Positions 1 through 10,025 of a stretch of DNA of 64,000 nt are shown here, one piece after another. Every line of letters begins with the position of its first letter. Within the stretch, counting starts at the first letter, position 1. Location: positions 4,368,445 through 4,432,444 of the forward strand of contig OU696581.1 of assembly GCA_916048095.2 (NCBI GenBank), given 5' to 3'. The translations under genes were made by a program, and so were the position numbers. The DNA is from Sacculina carcini (Eukaryota; Arthropoda; Thecostraca; Sacculinidae). Below the pieces are notes generated by a model that was given only the letters and a program-made list of their open reading frames with translations, did no database searches and was not told the origin of the DNA.

Positions 1-531
1 AAAGACCAGCACAGTTTTGTACGCTCTAGAGACACAGTTAAGGACGTATTTATATCCATACACTGTCTGGCGATCGTCACTTATCATTGTAGAAATGAGT
101 GTGTCCACAGCCTCGTAATTCACCAATTTGAGCGATGTGAATTCTGATATGTTCCTCATGGATTCCAGAACTAGAATTTTCGTACACGTGAGTCTTCAAT
201 TTCTTGTGAATTCCGAAAAATTCTGCAGTATACTGTGGCTGGCTGCTTCGTCTCCAACATATATGGCACACGTGCTTGATTTTTTTCCAATCATGACGAA
301 TCTGTCCATAAGTTCTTCATCAATTACAATAACTGATTTCCAGGCTGTGTATTCCAGTGTATCCCATAAAAGTGAGCGTTTTGTTCCGATCGGTACAATA
401 ACCACGTCTTGGCTAGTGGTGACTTCAGAAAGAACCTGAGCTACAATACTTGTACCTGCAGGCATACCTTCCGAGTTGGCCAAAATAAGGGACAAAATGC
501 TTAATTCAATTGTAACGTTTATCGAGTTCAT
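1..531 (-). pseudogene. Degenerate coding relic of unknown function
   Basis: A 111-residue reading frame (531 to 196) starts with a hydrophobic, signal-peptide-like stretch. It continues with an alternating hydrophobic pattern (QDVVIVPIGTKRSLL, WKSVIVIDEELMDRF) like a folded alpha/beta domain. After a stop near 196 the composition carries on in other frames down to the window edge, which suggests one or two frameshifts or an unrecognised intron. I do not recognise the family. An extracellular receptor-type domain is conceivable but unsupported. It could be an exon of a host gene or a decayed element. Confidence 0.25.
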
Positions 532-540
532 GTTTGCTGA

Positions 541-976
541 ATCGGTGAGAACACCTCAGGACGCAAACATTTGACCTCATAGGATCCTATCATACACAGT
601 TTCGGTTCAGTATTGGTAAAAATCAGCACAACATCCGTATTTGAAACTTCATAACGTTAAATAATGCCAGCGATATTGACAGTTTGATTGACTGCTGCTC
701 CTTCCAATGGCTGGCAAATGAATTATAAACCTGGCCAATAATTTCATTAGGAAATCAAGCGTACAATTCAATAGCTTGATATATATTTATAATATCGATC
801 ACCTGTAGGTCTCAGGATAACAGGAGACCACACCAAGACAACAATTGCTCGATGTCAATATATTGAAACGGCGAGAAGCGGCTATCGGCCTGACAACTGA
901 TACAATAATTTTCCTTCGGTCGACACGTTGAACATTTATATAAGGTTGATCATGTGGCCCATATTGACACGCAGTC

Positions 977-980
<4 letters not shown>
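541..980. other. No gene seen; contains one copy of a 65-bp direct repeat
   Basis: No convincing reading frame. The segment 809-875 (gtctcaggataac...cgagaag) is repeated at about 3983-4045 with a few changes. In both places it adjoins a (CA)n tract, so it is probably the edge of one dispersed repeat family. Confidence 0.4.

Positions 981-1058
<78 letters not shown>
981..1058. repeat. (CA)n microsatellite, 39 units
   Basis: Uninterrupted CA dinucleotides directly upstream of the RT relic. Read in frame they give an artificial TH repeat. They mark the 5' truncation point of the retrotransposon. Confidence 0.95.
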
Positions 1059-1059
<1 letters not shown>

Positions 1060-2374
1060 CGCGCCAAGACGGACATAAATAATTACAGATTGATATCCTT
1101 ACTACCAGTCATGAGTAAAATCTATGAAAAGGCCATTGCATGCAGACTCATTGATTTTCTTGAAGCAAAAAGTCTTATATCTCACACCCAATTTGGATTT
1201 AGAAAAAATAAATCAACTCAGTCGGCTCTTCTGCATTTTGTTTCGACGATATATGAGCAATTGGATAGAAAGCGATATGTGGCTGCAATTTTTATAGACA
1301 TTTCCAAAGCATTTGACTCCTTGAACCATCGCATTTTACTTGCTAAATTAAAAAACGCTGGATTGAGAGGGCCCGTTCATAAATTATACGAAAGTTATCT
1401 CTCCGGACGGAAGCAATTTGTTGTCTGTAACAATTCGCCTTCACAATATAAATACATTCACCATGGAGTACCACAGGGATCTATATTGGGACCAATCTTA
1501 TTTTTGCTATACATAAATGATATAACAAATGTTGCAAAAGAAGCACACTTAACAATGTACGCTGACGACACGAGCATCCTTGTTTCCGCAGATGATTTAC
1601 AATGCCTTCACTCTAGACTGACACAAACACTGGTTCTCGTGAACTGTTGGATGAATGCAAATAAACTGAAAATAAATACATCTAAAACCAATATAATGCT
1701 ATTTCAGAACAGATCACTCACACATCACCTGGACACAGTGATGTTAAATGGAGAAGTGGTGCATCGAGTACAAACAGTGAAATTCTTGGGGGTGTTAATA
1801 GATGAATATATCAACTGGAATAATCACATCGACAACCTATGCAAGAATTTATCCATCATTGCCGGCATTATGTATAGGGTTCGTAATAAGCTTAGTACAG
1901 AAGCAATGCGGACGATATACTACACTCTGTTATTCAAAACTTATATATTGTATATCTGTCTGGGGGTGCACTTGGCCTTCGTTTTTGGACAAATTATTCG
2001 TTCAACAAAAACGTGTTCTAAAAATAATGTCTTTCAAAAAGAAATATGACTCAGCAGATGATATCTTTAGAAAAGCGAAACTCTTGAAGTTAAGACACAT
2101 TCACAGATATTTTCTTTTGTTGGATACATTCAGATCGATAAAACATGAAAATGGAATCTTCCATGTTCTGCATCACTCCCAACTGACTAGAAGAAATAAC
2201 ATAAATTTACATGTACCGAACTACCGGACTCAATTATTCCGTAATTCTATCTTATATTTAGGACCCGAAACATGGAATGCTCTTCCCGATTCATTGAAAA
2301 CACAGGTCTCCTCAATGACAGTTAGCTCCTTCAAGTACAAAATAAAAAAGTACTTGCTCGATTTGGATCACTGA
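1060..2374 (+). pseudogene. Non-LTR retrotransposon reverse transcriptase, 5'-truncated and frameshifted
   Basis: The reading frame from 1060 shows the RT fingers (INNYRLISLLPVMSKIYEK), the palm motif FIDISKAFDSLNH, the GVPQGSILGPILF motif and the catalytic MYADDTSIL. The thumb follows, up to about 1950. A one-base frame change near 1950-1965 moves the C-terminal domain (GPETWNALPDSLK) into another frame, ending at 2374. The motif set fits the jockey/CR1 superfamily of non-LTR elements. The endonuclease and ORF1 are missing, and the upstream edge is a (CA)n tract. It is an inactive copy. Confidence 0.85.
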
Positions 2375-2528
2375 CGTATGATGTTGTACCTCTGCATGAT
2401 AGCGTGCTGACATGCCGAAAATGTGATTTTTAACATATTCTCGACTCGTGTGCAGTGTTGAATTTTTGTCATCGTCATTATTGTCATTGTCAATTCTTTG
2501 TCACACTCAATATGTGTGAGAGAGTACT

Positions 2529-3182
2529 ATGAATTGTGTATCATTCGGAGTCATTCTTGATTCCTCACTTTCTTTTTCTGCAAATATTTCTGCTGTTGCT
2601 CGCACTTGTCATCTCATTCTACGTTCGCTATATCCTATCCGCCCTTTTCTCGACCGTCCCTCAGCTATTAAACTGATTCATTGTTTCATCTTTTCAAGAA
2701 TCAACTACTGCAATTCTTTATATTTCCATGTACCTCGCTCCTCTCTGAAAATCCTGCAACATGTCATTAATAAATCTTGTCGTTTCGTGTTTTCTCCTTC
2801 CCACTTTCGTCATACCTCACCCTATCTCTACAATCTTCGTTGGCTTCCGATCATCCCTCGCATCCACTTTAAAATTTGCTGTCTTGTTTATAAACTTTTG
2901 CATGACCCTCGGCAACCTACATACCTCTCGCAGCTTCTTACACTCTCTAATAACTTTCTTTCCCGTCATCCTCTTCCTTTATCCTGTCCACGAGCCCTCA
3001 ATGAATCTACCTGGTCTAGTAAATCCTTCCCTTTCTATGCTCCACGTTTGTACAACTCTCTTCCCTCCCATGTTATCTCCTCCACATCCTTATCATCGTT
3101 TTCCTCTTCTCTGCGCAATCATCTCTTTGATAAATCTTTTGATCCTGACTCTCACTCTCTTACTCCTTACGCTTCGCTCTGA
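2529..3182 (+). pseudogene. L2/CR1-like reverse transcriptase, C-terminal third
   Basis: The 217-residue frame begins inside the thumb region (VSFGVILDSSLSFSANIS). It carries the HCFIFSRINYCNSLYF and LRWLPIIPRIHFKI motifs typical of L2/CR1-clade RT C-termini, and ends with a GPRLYNSLPS-like motif (APRLYNSLPSHV). It is a second element, independent of the RT just upstream, and is 5'-truncated with its catalytic domain missing. The 3' tail at 3455-3497 belongs to it. Confidence 0.8.
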
Positions 3183-3497
3183 GCTGTCATACCGTACCCG
3201 TCTCGCGAGATATATTTACTAGAAGTTTTCTTGTTGTTTTTTATGCTCTTTCTTACTGCCATGTTTCAATTTGGCGGTGTGTGCATGAGTATGTTTGTGT
3301 GCGTGTGTGTGTGTGTGTGCGTGTGTGTGTGTGTTTGTGTGAGTGTGTGTGCTTGTGGGTGTGTGTATTGTCCGCATGTTTGTTTTCCCTAAGCGGCGTG
3401 TCTTACATATTTGTTTATATTTTTGCACCAAGATTTCTCTTTTCGCGCGTGTGTTTTAATGTGCGCTATACAAATAAACGTTAATAATAATAATAAT
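3183..3497 (+). repeat. 3'UTR and tail of the L2-like element, with (TG)n
   Basis: After the stop codon comes a TG-rich stretch (3281-3370). It is followed by the L2-type end 'gcgctatacaaataaacgtt' and a short (TAA)n tail at 3480-3497. 'GCGCTATA..AAATA' followed by a simple-repeat tail is the usual L2/CR1 3' terminus. Confidence 0.7.
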
Positions 3498-3551
3498 CTG
3501 GTAATATTGTTGTGCCATTAAATCTATATAATATAGCGTGTCATACATCAC

Positions 3552-3615
3552 ACATTGTTATATATATATATATATATATATACTTATTTAATAACTCATA
3601 TATATATAACAATGT
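3552..3615. repeat. (TA)n-centred inverted repeat
   Basis: The arms acattgttatatata and tatatataacaatgt face each other across a (TA)n and AT-rich loop. This may be a small foldback repeat or a cruciform-prone microsatellite. No gene is present between 3498 and 3660. Confidence 0.6.
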
Positions 3616-3659
3616 TTAATCACTTTATCATATAATCATTATTGAATCACTTGTCAATG

Positions 3660-3823
3660 TTTCATGTTGGAACAAAATTATCATGATTACATAAGTCTGC
3701 AAAAAGAGACAATGTCTCAGCAGACTCTATATCCACTTTCTTTATTTATTGTTTTTATGCTATTTGTTATTTGCTTATGGAAAAAATACAATTTGAACTT
3801 GAACTTGAACTTGAACACACACA

Positions 3824-3863
<40 letters not shown>

Positions 3864-3965
3864 GACACACAAACTCACACACAGGCACACGTACACAGAT
3901 ATAGACTCACACACACACACACACGCACACACACACACACACACTCACACACACACATACATTCA
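3660..3965 (+). repeat. Non-LTR element 3' end with (TTGAAC)4 tail, then (CA)n
   Basis: A short AT-rich 3' segment ends in four TTGAAC units (3793-3816), the kind of short-unit tail left by target-primed reverse transcription. It runs directly into an imperfect (CA)n tract up to about 3965. No coding sequence of the element remains. Confidence 0.6.
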
Positions 3966-4059
3966 AACATATTCGCACATAGGTCTCAGGATAACCTGAC
4001 CACATCAAGATAACAATTGCTCGATGTCAATATATTGAAACGCCGAGAAGTTATTAATT

Positions 4060-4700
4060 ATTTATTTACTTATATTTATCGTTATTCATTCATATTTATT
4101 GTTATTTATTTTCTATTTATGTTTACTCTTATTTTACTCTATTTATTAATGTTTATTATTGGTTGTTCTTATTAATTTAATCATATTTTTACTCAGTGTC
4201 GGCCATTGTTATTTATTTAATCAAATTAATGTGTTGTGGCTTATTGAATCGTATTTAGTTGTGTTGTTGTCCATTGAATCATATTTATTTGTTGTTTTGT
4301 TACTTATTGAATCATACTTTTATTTATTGTTGGTTGCTTCTTATTGAATCATATTTATTGTTGTTGATTGTTATTTATTACTTGTGTATCAACATTTATT
4401 ATTATTTATTCATATTTATTTATGGTTGTCATATATGGAATCACCTATTTACTGTTGATTGTTATTATTTATTGAGGAACGTGGGCGGAGTGGCAAAATG
4501 GAGTGTTATCGGATGATGGTTTATTATTTATGGATATTTGTTTATTATTTTCATTTCCAACTCTCTAGAATTGTTTTCTTTTCGAACTCTCTTTCTCTCT
4601 GCATTTTTTTGGGCGCTTCCGGTACATGGGACCATCACAGGGTGGTAATAGTGCTTGCACTCTTCCCATACTACCGGATTTGCCTGTAATAAATAAACAT
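4060..4700 (+). repeat. Non-LTR 3'UTR with few minisatellite units
   Basis: The AT-rich text contains a few degenerate copies of the 'ttgttgtttattgaatcatatt' unit, which is expanded at 34866-35310. It ends with the block 'gaggaacgtgggcggagtgg ... gatttgcctgtaat' (4474-4690). The same end is present at 35463-35560 and 37281-37415, where a foldback array splits it. This is therefore the 3' end of the same retrotransposon family. Confidence 0.6.
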
Positions 4701-5880
4701 AAAAACATAGTCATTCGTGGGACACACTATATACAACACCGTTTACATGATTACAACGAATTCCTAGCTGAAGACGACGGGCGAGCATACAAACCTACGT
4801 GCACTCAAATTTAACTCACATTCACACTGATCATAGACAAGCAGTGACAATGATAATTGGAATCAGTAAACAGAATAAATTAACTAGGGTGATAGAGCGG
4901 TTGAACACAATTTACTTTCAACAATCAAACGATCCGCAATTATTCAATATTACTTTTACCGAGTAATTATCCGACAAGACAGATATATGTATGATATATG
5001 ATATATTTTTTCAATCTAGGTTCAATAGAATGGAATATTCCAGAGGGTGCGATACGCTTCACTTCATATTCTTGTTACAGGTCAGTGCACAACTGTCAAT
5101 TTATGAATTTGTATTTGCATGAGGACGGATGGGTATTAGAGTGTAAGATGTGTGTGAGTGTATGAGCGTGCGTTTGAATGCGAGTGGGTTGGTCGACTAT
5201 ATGCGGTGTTGACGTGATGTTTCCATATTCAGCGTGTCGGTGTGTGAGAGTTTTTGTATGTTTTTTGTGGGCGTGTGTGGAGTAGCGATGCCCCGCGTGT
5301 CCCTGCGCAACACCTTTTCTCACACTTCGTACATTTCACTTTTCACGATTCTTCTACTCGACACCACTTCTCTGTAGTCGTTGAACTTCACGAGTTCTCA
5401 GGACGTACTAGGGTGCACAATGGCCAATTTTCCTCTGCCAAGTTGTAGAGATAGCAGTGTTTTGTAGCGTCAGATAGTGAAGGAATCTGGGTAACTGTCG
5501 ACCGGCTCTATAGCGCTCCAGTATAGACACTCATGACTACACTTCTGTTCAACCAGCGTTATTCAACTAGGCGCGTCCTATATATTAGGATAATATTCAG
5601 TGAATATGTGCGACGTTAGAAATGTTACGTCTATGTCTTTGTATCGTTGCGCTTTTGCCACAACGACAGCGTGAATATCTGTAGCCTGTCTAGTGCATGT
5701 GTATATACATATTTGCGTGTGTATGTTGACACACTTTGACGGACATTGCCATTATTTTTTTAACTTGAAAGTACGAATGATTACGAAGTTGGATTGTGCA
5801 AGGTGTGCTTCATGTCGTTGATTTTGCGACTTAAATAGTTTTTACAGGTTCTTTTTTCTGGTATCCCTAATTCATACTTC
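4701..5880. other. No gene seen apart from one hairpin
   Basis: No reading frame with recognisable composition. TG-rich in 5130-5290. The only structured part is the hairpin listed separately at 5269-5302. Confidence 0.4.
5269..5302 (+). other. GNRA-loop hairpin module, copy 1
   Basis: The core 'tggagta gcga tgcccc' folds into a stem with several G-U pairs and a GCGA tetraloop. Related hairpins occur at 39076-39111 (perfect) and 53132-53162. This copy is the weakest of the three. Confidence 0.4.
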
Positions 5881-6253
5881 TCATTGGTATGCAGCGTGAA
5901 ACTGCAGCAGCTGAGGTTCAATGGCCGCGCAATCTTTTTGTCGCGCTTCAAGCGATGTGTCTGTGTACGTGCGAGCGTTGGCAGCGTTGGTCTGTGAATC
6001 TGAGCTCAGTTGGTACAGAGACTCAATAGCTGCAAGTCCGCTTGACTTTGTCAGTATTTGTATATGCCGCAATGCACTTGCCGTTTGAGTAGGACGCGTC
6101 TTTGAAGCTACCACCTTTGTGTGAGCTATTTGTCACATCCACTGCAGAGTGGAATGAGTGAGAACGAGCGTTTATCAGTTGTTTGATGTCATTCAGCCTA
6201 CGTCTGGGCATCGATTTTGTAGCAGTTGAATCCGCATACGACTGAAGTTTCAC
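5881..6253 (-). pseudogene. Unrecognised coding relic with a frame change
   Basis: Two overlapping minus-strand frames (6253-6023 and 6114-5881) appear to be one polypeptide. The basic segment SMPRRRLNDIKQLINARSH is followed, after a shift near 6110, by a polar, helix-rich segment (LTKSSGLAAIESLYQLSSDS). No family is recognised. The balanced composition and lack of low complexity are the only reasons to list it. Confidence 0.25.
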
Positions 6254-7450
6254 AGCTGTTGTCCAGACGTGTTTGGGGAGTGCGGCATACGCCTGTTATA
6301 AAAGGATTTCGCTCAGTATGATTTCGCTGAGGAAAGGTAGGAAATGAGCTTTCGGAAAGCTTTTTCGAAATTCAAGCAAATACATCATTTTCAAGCCAAT
6401 TTTACACAACTGAAAATGAATTTTATATTTGTGAAAATCAATTTTACAGGAGTGAAAATTAATGTGTGTGTGTGTCTGTGTGAATTCGATCATGAACCAG
6501 ATTTTGAGCATAAATATTTGCAATAATATGCTTATGTAACGTACACGACGTTATTCAGAAGAATCAGAAGCCATTTGTTTGATACCGCTATATTGTCCGT
6601 GTAATCCGGTGTAGTGAAGCGTAGCGTAGCAGTACAACGGGGCATAAAAACACAAAATACAACGTAAAACATACTCATGAATACAATCAACCAAGTGCGC
6701 AAGAAGAAAACAACGAAGAACATACACGTAATTTTTGTATATCATTTGCATATAAGAATGCAGTAAAGTGACCATCCAAATTATAGACAAACATGAACAT
6801 GAAAATAACAGAAACAGGCACAAAATCTGACGGTGTAACAAACATTCAGTGGTATATAATAATGGTATATAACATCAATCATATTACTGCAAGTAACCCG
6901 TACAACACCGACAAATTCGGACGCAATAAACACTTATAAACGACGTGAATAAATCAGTTTTAGCGCTAACACATCGCTTTTAAATCCTCGAACGTACGAA
7001 CACATCTTCAAAATTAAATCGCATCAATAACATCTAACATAACCACAATTCAGAATCATAGTACGTCCATTCCAGGGGCAAAACATATAGTACGCGGCAG
7101 GGCACGTGCACAGGCTGCCAGATATAGGCGCTGCGTTGCCAGACAAAAACGACGAGACAAAAAATAAGACAGTAAAGTTTGGCCAGGCGTTACAGCTTAT
7201 GAGCTCCTTTTAAAAGAAAAAAATAAATTGTATAGTGAACAATCAAATATTAAAAAGTGAAAGATATTCACTACATCCACTGCATCCACATGTACTAGAT
7301 TATAACACTACATCCAGCCAATACATGCACACAAAGCACGAAACACTGTAATTAGAAGAGGTAATTTAGAGGTAATTGGAGGTAAATTAGAACAGAACAA
7401 CTAAACATAGGAAATTAGTTTTTAATTAATCAAAACACATGATGAATTCG
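6254..7450. other. No gene seen; degenerate 21-bp repeats at 6395-6470
   Basis: Within 6395-6470 there are about three degenerate copies of a 21-bp unit with core gtgaaaatcaattttaca. The unit recurs at 45022-45140 and 58255-58390. The rest is AT-rich without a supported reading frame. Confidence 0.45.
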
Positions 7451-7469
7451 CGACTGCTGTCACTAGAAT

Positions 7470-7965
7470 ATGTTAGAAACACCGTTGGCACCTAACTCAG
7501 GAAGTAGTCCCGTTTGCTTTATTCAGCTCGCACAATTGCATCACAAAATCGGAAAAAATATACTTGCAACCCAGATATCGGAAACAGAAAGGCCTGAAAG
7601 TTTTAGGAAGGGTAAGCCGGTATTTACTGTCATTACCACAAATACCAGACTCTCGGATCTAGTGGGACCAGATTCTCACTTTGTGTTCTGCTCTTGATGT
7701 CAACAGTGAATGTCCTACGTCTCCTGTAGACACCTGGGACAAACATAGATGTTACTAGATTGCGCACGAATTTGTGACGTCCGTAAAATTTACAAACGGT
7801 GCTGCTGAGAGAGGAGTAAAGTTAATTAGCGACTTTGCAATTAAAATATCCACTGATCATGATCAAAGAGATCTGCTACAAGTTGTCCAATACCACCACA
7901 GGAAGTACCACAGCTTCAGCACAGCAATCAAATTGTTGTTTATAGTATCGATGCATTGTGAGCGG
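7470..7965 (+). pseudogene. Decayed invertebrate 'AERGV' family protein
   Basis: Two frames contain parts of one protein. The first includes LSDLVGPDSHFVF (about 7650-7695). The second includes NGAAERGVKLISDFAIKI and RDLLQVVQYHHRKYHS (7790-7900). From memory, a widespread family of uncharacterised invertebrate, often repeat-associated, proteins has the order FVGP.SW.LF, then N..AERGV.LI, then LLQVV..HR. The order and spacing fit. Stops near 7697 and 7755 break the frame. Function is unknown. Confidence 0.4.
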
Positions 7966-8553
7966 ATATTGATTTATGTAGTTATGTGCATTTAAATTTA
8001 ATGATCTTTACCAATGCGTATTTGGATGATAAACCCGAAGTTATTCAATTGTTGTATTTGAATGTAAGCACGACAAATATAAAAAGACAATAAAGCACAA
8101 TTCGACACGATCACACCGCAACACAATGTACTGAACACTACTCTCTACACCAACACAACAAAACAACACACTTAGCCACTGCACAACTACAACTCTCTCA
8201 CTTTCCCAGTAACGCACTGCCCAACATGCACGATCGACCGTTGACTCCGGGCGGATACCACACGCGCATACACTCACTCATAGCTCGCGTTTGTGCGGCA
8301 CAGCTACCTCCGCGCACGCATACAACAATGCACACAAAGTCACACTCTCACGTACACACACAAAGAAATATGCACGTACGCACAATGATATATGATACAA
8401 AATATAATACCATGCAATATACACACAATAAAAACATACCAATATACACAACCTAATCATTGCACCGCGCCAAACGTTGACTCTGCTGCTGTGGTTACGC
8501 TTGCTGCTGACCGCTACTCGCCGGATCAGTCACAGCAGTCCTCTCACCGTCTA
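7966..8553. other. No gene seen; CA/AC-rich
   Basis: Compositionally skewed sequence with long AC-rich stretches on the plus strand. The reading frames in it are of the low-complexity kind. Confidence 0.4.
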
Positions 8554-8790
8554 TCATGACGGCAGGCTCGCCGTCGTCCGCCACGTCACCGCTCTCCTCG
8601 TCCATTCTTGCATTTCTGCAGTGTTGCAGTCGCGAGCGAGAGTGCGGCTCTCACAAATGAAGGCAGACCGAGTTGTGAAGTAGTTCATGGCCATGTACTT
8701 GGGAAGCCGGGTGCATCTCACATGTACGTACTTTGTGCATTGTGAGCAACATAACGCACATTCAGTCACAGCCATTTTAAGCATCACGCA
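8554..8790 (-). pseudogene. Non-LTR ORF1 N-terminus with PHD-like finger
   Basis: The minus frame includes CSQCTKYVHVRCTRLPKYM and then YFTTRSAFICES. Cysteine and histidine spacing is that of the second half of a PHD/RING-type finger. The same arrangement (CAYFHLACTRLP...YNCEEC) occurs at 37420-37530 at the start of an ORF1 whose C-terminus has CCHC knuckles. This is therefore a 5' piece of the same kind of retrotransposon. The last zinc ligand appears changed (CES where CEEC is expected). Confidence 0.5.
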
Positions 8791-8879
8791 GGATGATCCA
8801 TCAGGAGGGAAGCAGCGCGGGACGTTGAAGTCCGGCAGGCTTGGTCATCGCGGCCATGACGATACAATCAAAGGCACGC

Positions 8880-8916
8880 GCTCACACACACACATACACA
8901 CACACACACACGCAGG

Positions 8917-8953
<37 letters not shown>

Positions 8954-9251
8954 GGTACACGCGCACAGAAACACGACCCACGCACTAACACACTGGAACA
9001 CACAGGCACACGCACACACAAACACGCGACTCACTGAAGGGCCGTTCCCGACACAGGGGGACGCGCCAGGCACACACACACACACGCACGGAGGGTCGGG
9101 CCTGGCACAGAATTTAGCACCTAGCTGCGAAAACCTCAACCACTATCAGCAGAACAAATCACCACGAAAACGCAAATAGCCGGAGCGACACAAAAACACA
9201 TCCGCACAGGACAATCTTTCAAACAAGAGTGAACAAGTGTGTGAGTGAGTG

Positions 9252-9290
<39 letters not shown>
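8880..9290. repeat. (CA)n tracts
   Basis: Several CA runs (8884-8950, 9250-9287) are separated by CA-rich text. No coding evidence. The second run abuts the tail of the L2-like element that follows. Confidence 0.8.
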
Positions 9291-9950
9291 CAGTTTCAGT
9301 TTATTAAACACTTATTAAGCGCTTTACACATAGTTGTTTCTAAAGCGCACATACACACATGCAGACAGATACAACATCCAAATAGATACATCATACAATC
9401 AGTTACATCAGACACACATACACGCACATACGAACGGATAAAACATCAACATCGCCAGCAGATACACTGAATACGAATGCCACAACACGTAATTCGAGCA
9501 CACCAATCAAATTAATTGCACTGATATATGAACAAAGGAAATTTACACAAGGAACATACGAAACATACACACAAACTAACACAATACACACACACACAAA
9601 ATCAAACACACTCACAAACAGAAAAGCACTACGTAAACCACATAAATTATGACATAAGACGCAACAATGGAAATCATACACGATAGCACTCTGAGATAAT
9701 AATTTGGTCATTATTAGAAACCCTTGTGAAACATTTTACAAAAAAATAATGTCTGCATTTTCGCTTGAATAATTTGTCACGCTACGCAATGACGGGGGAA
9801 GCTTGTTATATATTCGAGGACCAACAATGGAGAAAAAGCGGTTGAAATGTGAGTGTCGTGAAGGTAATAAAGGTTTAGAAAGACAAATGTGATCAGAAGA
9901 CCTTAGCTGAAGAGAAGTATTATTCGACCTGGGATGGAAGAGATTATATA
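9288..9950 (-). mobile_element. L2-like element, 3' end only
   Basis: Read on the minus strand, 9950 to 9720 encodes an RT C-terminus including VGPRIYNKLPPSLRSV (about 9790-9815), the L2/CR1 terminal motif. A 3'UTR follows, then the end 'aaagcgcttaataagtg' and a short repeat tail (cagtttcagtttcagttt on the plus strand at 9288-9304). The catalytic domain is missing, so it is a 5'-truncated dead copy. Confidence 0.7.
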
Positions 9951-9980
9951 TATATTATATATCTATATATATAAAAGAGA

Positions 9981-9982
9981 TC

Positions 9983-10025
<43 letters not shown>

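Noticed and set aside
799-1059. Open minus-strand frame of repeated CV residues
   Set aside because: It is the (CA)n microsatellite read as protein; the same applies to the TH-repeat frame on the plus strand.
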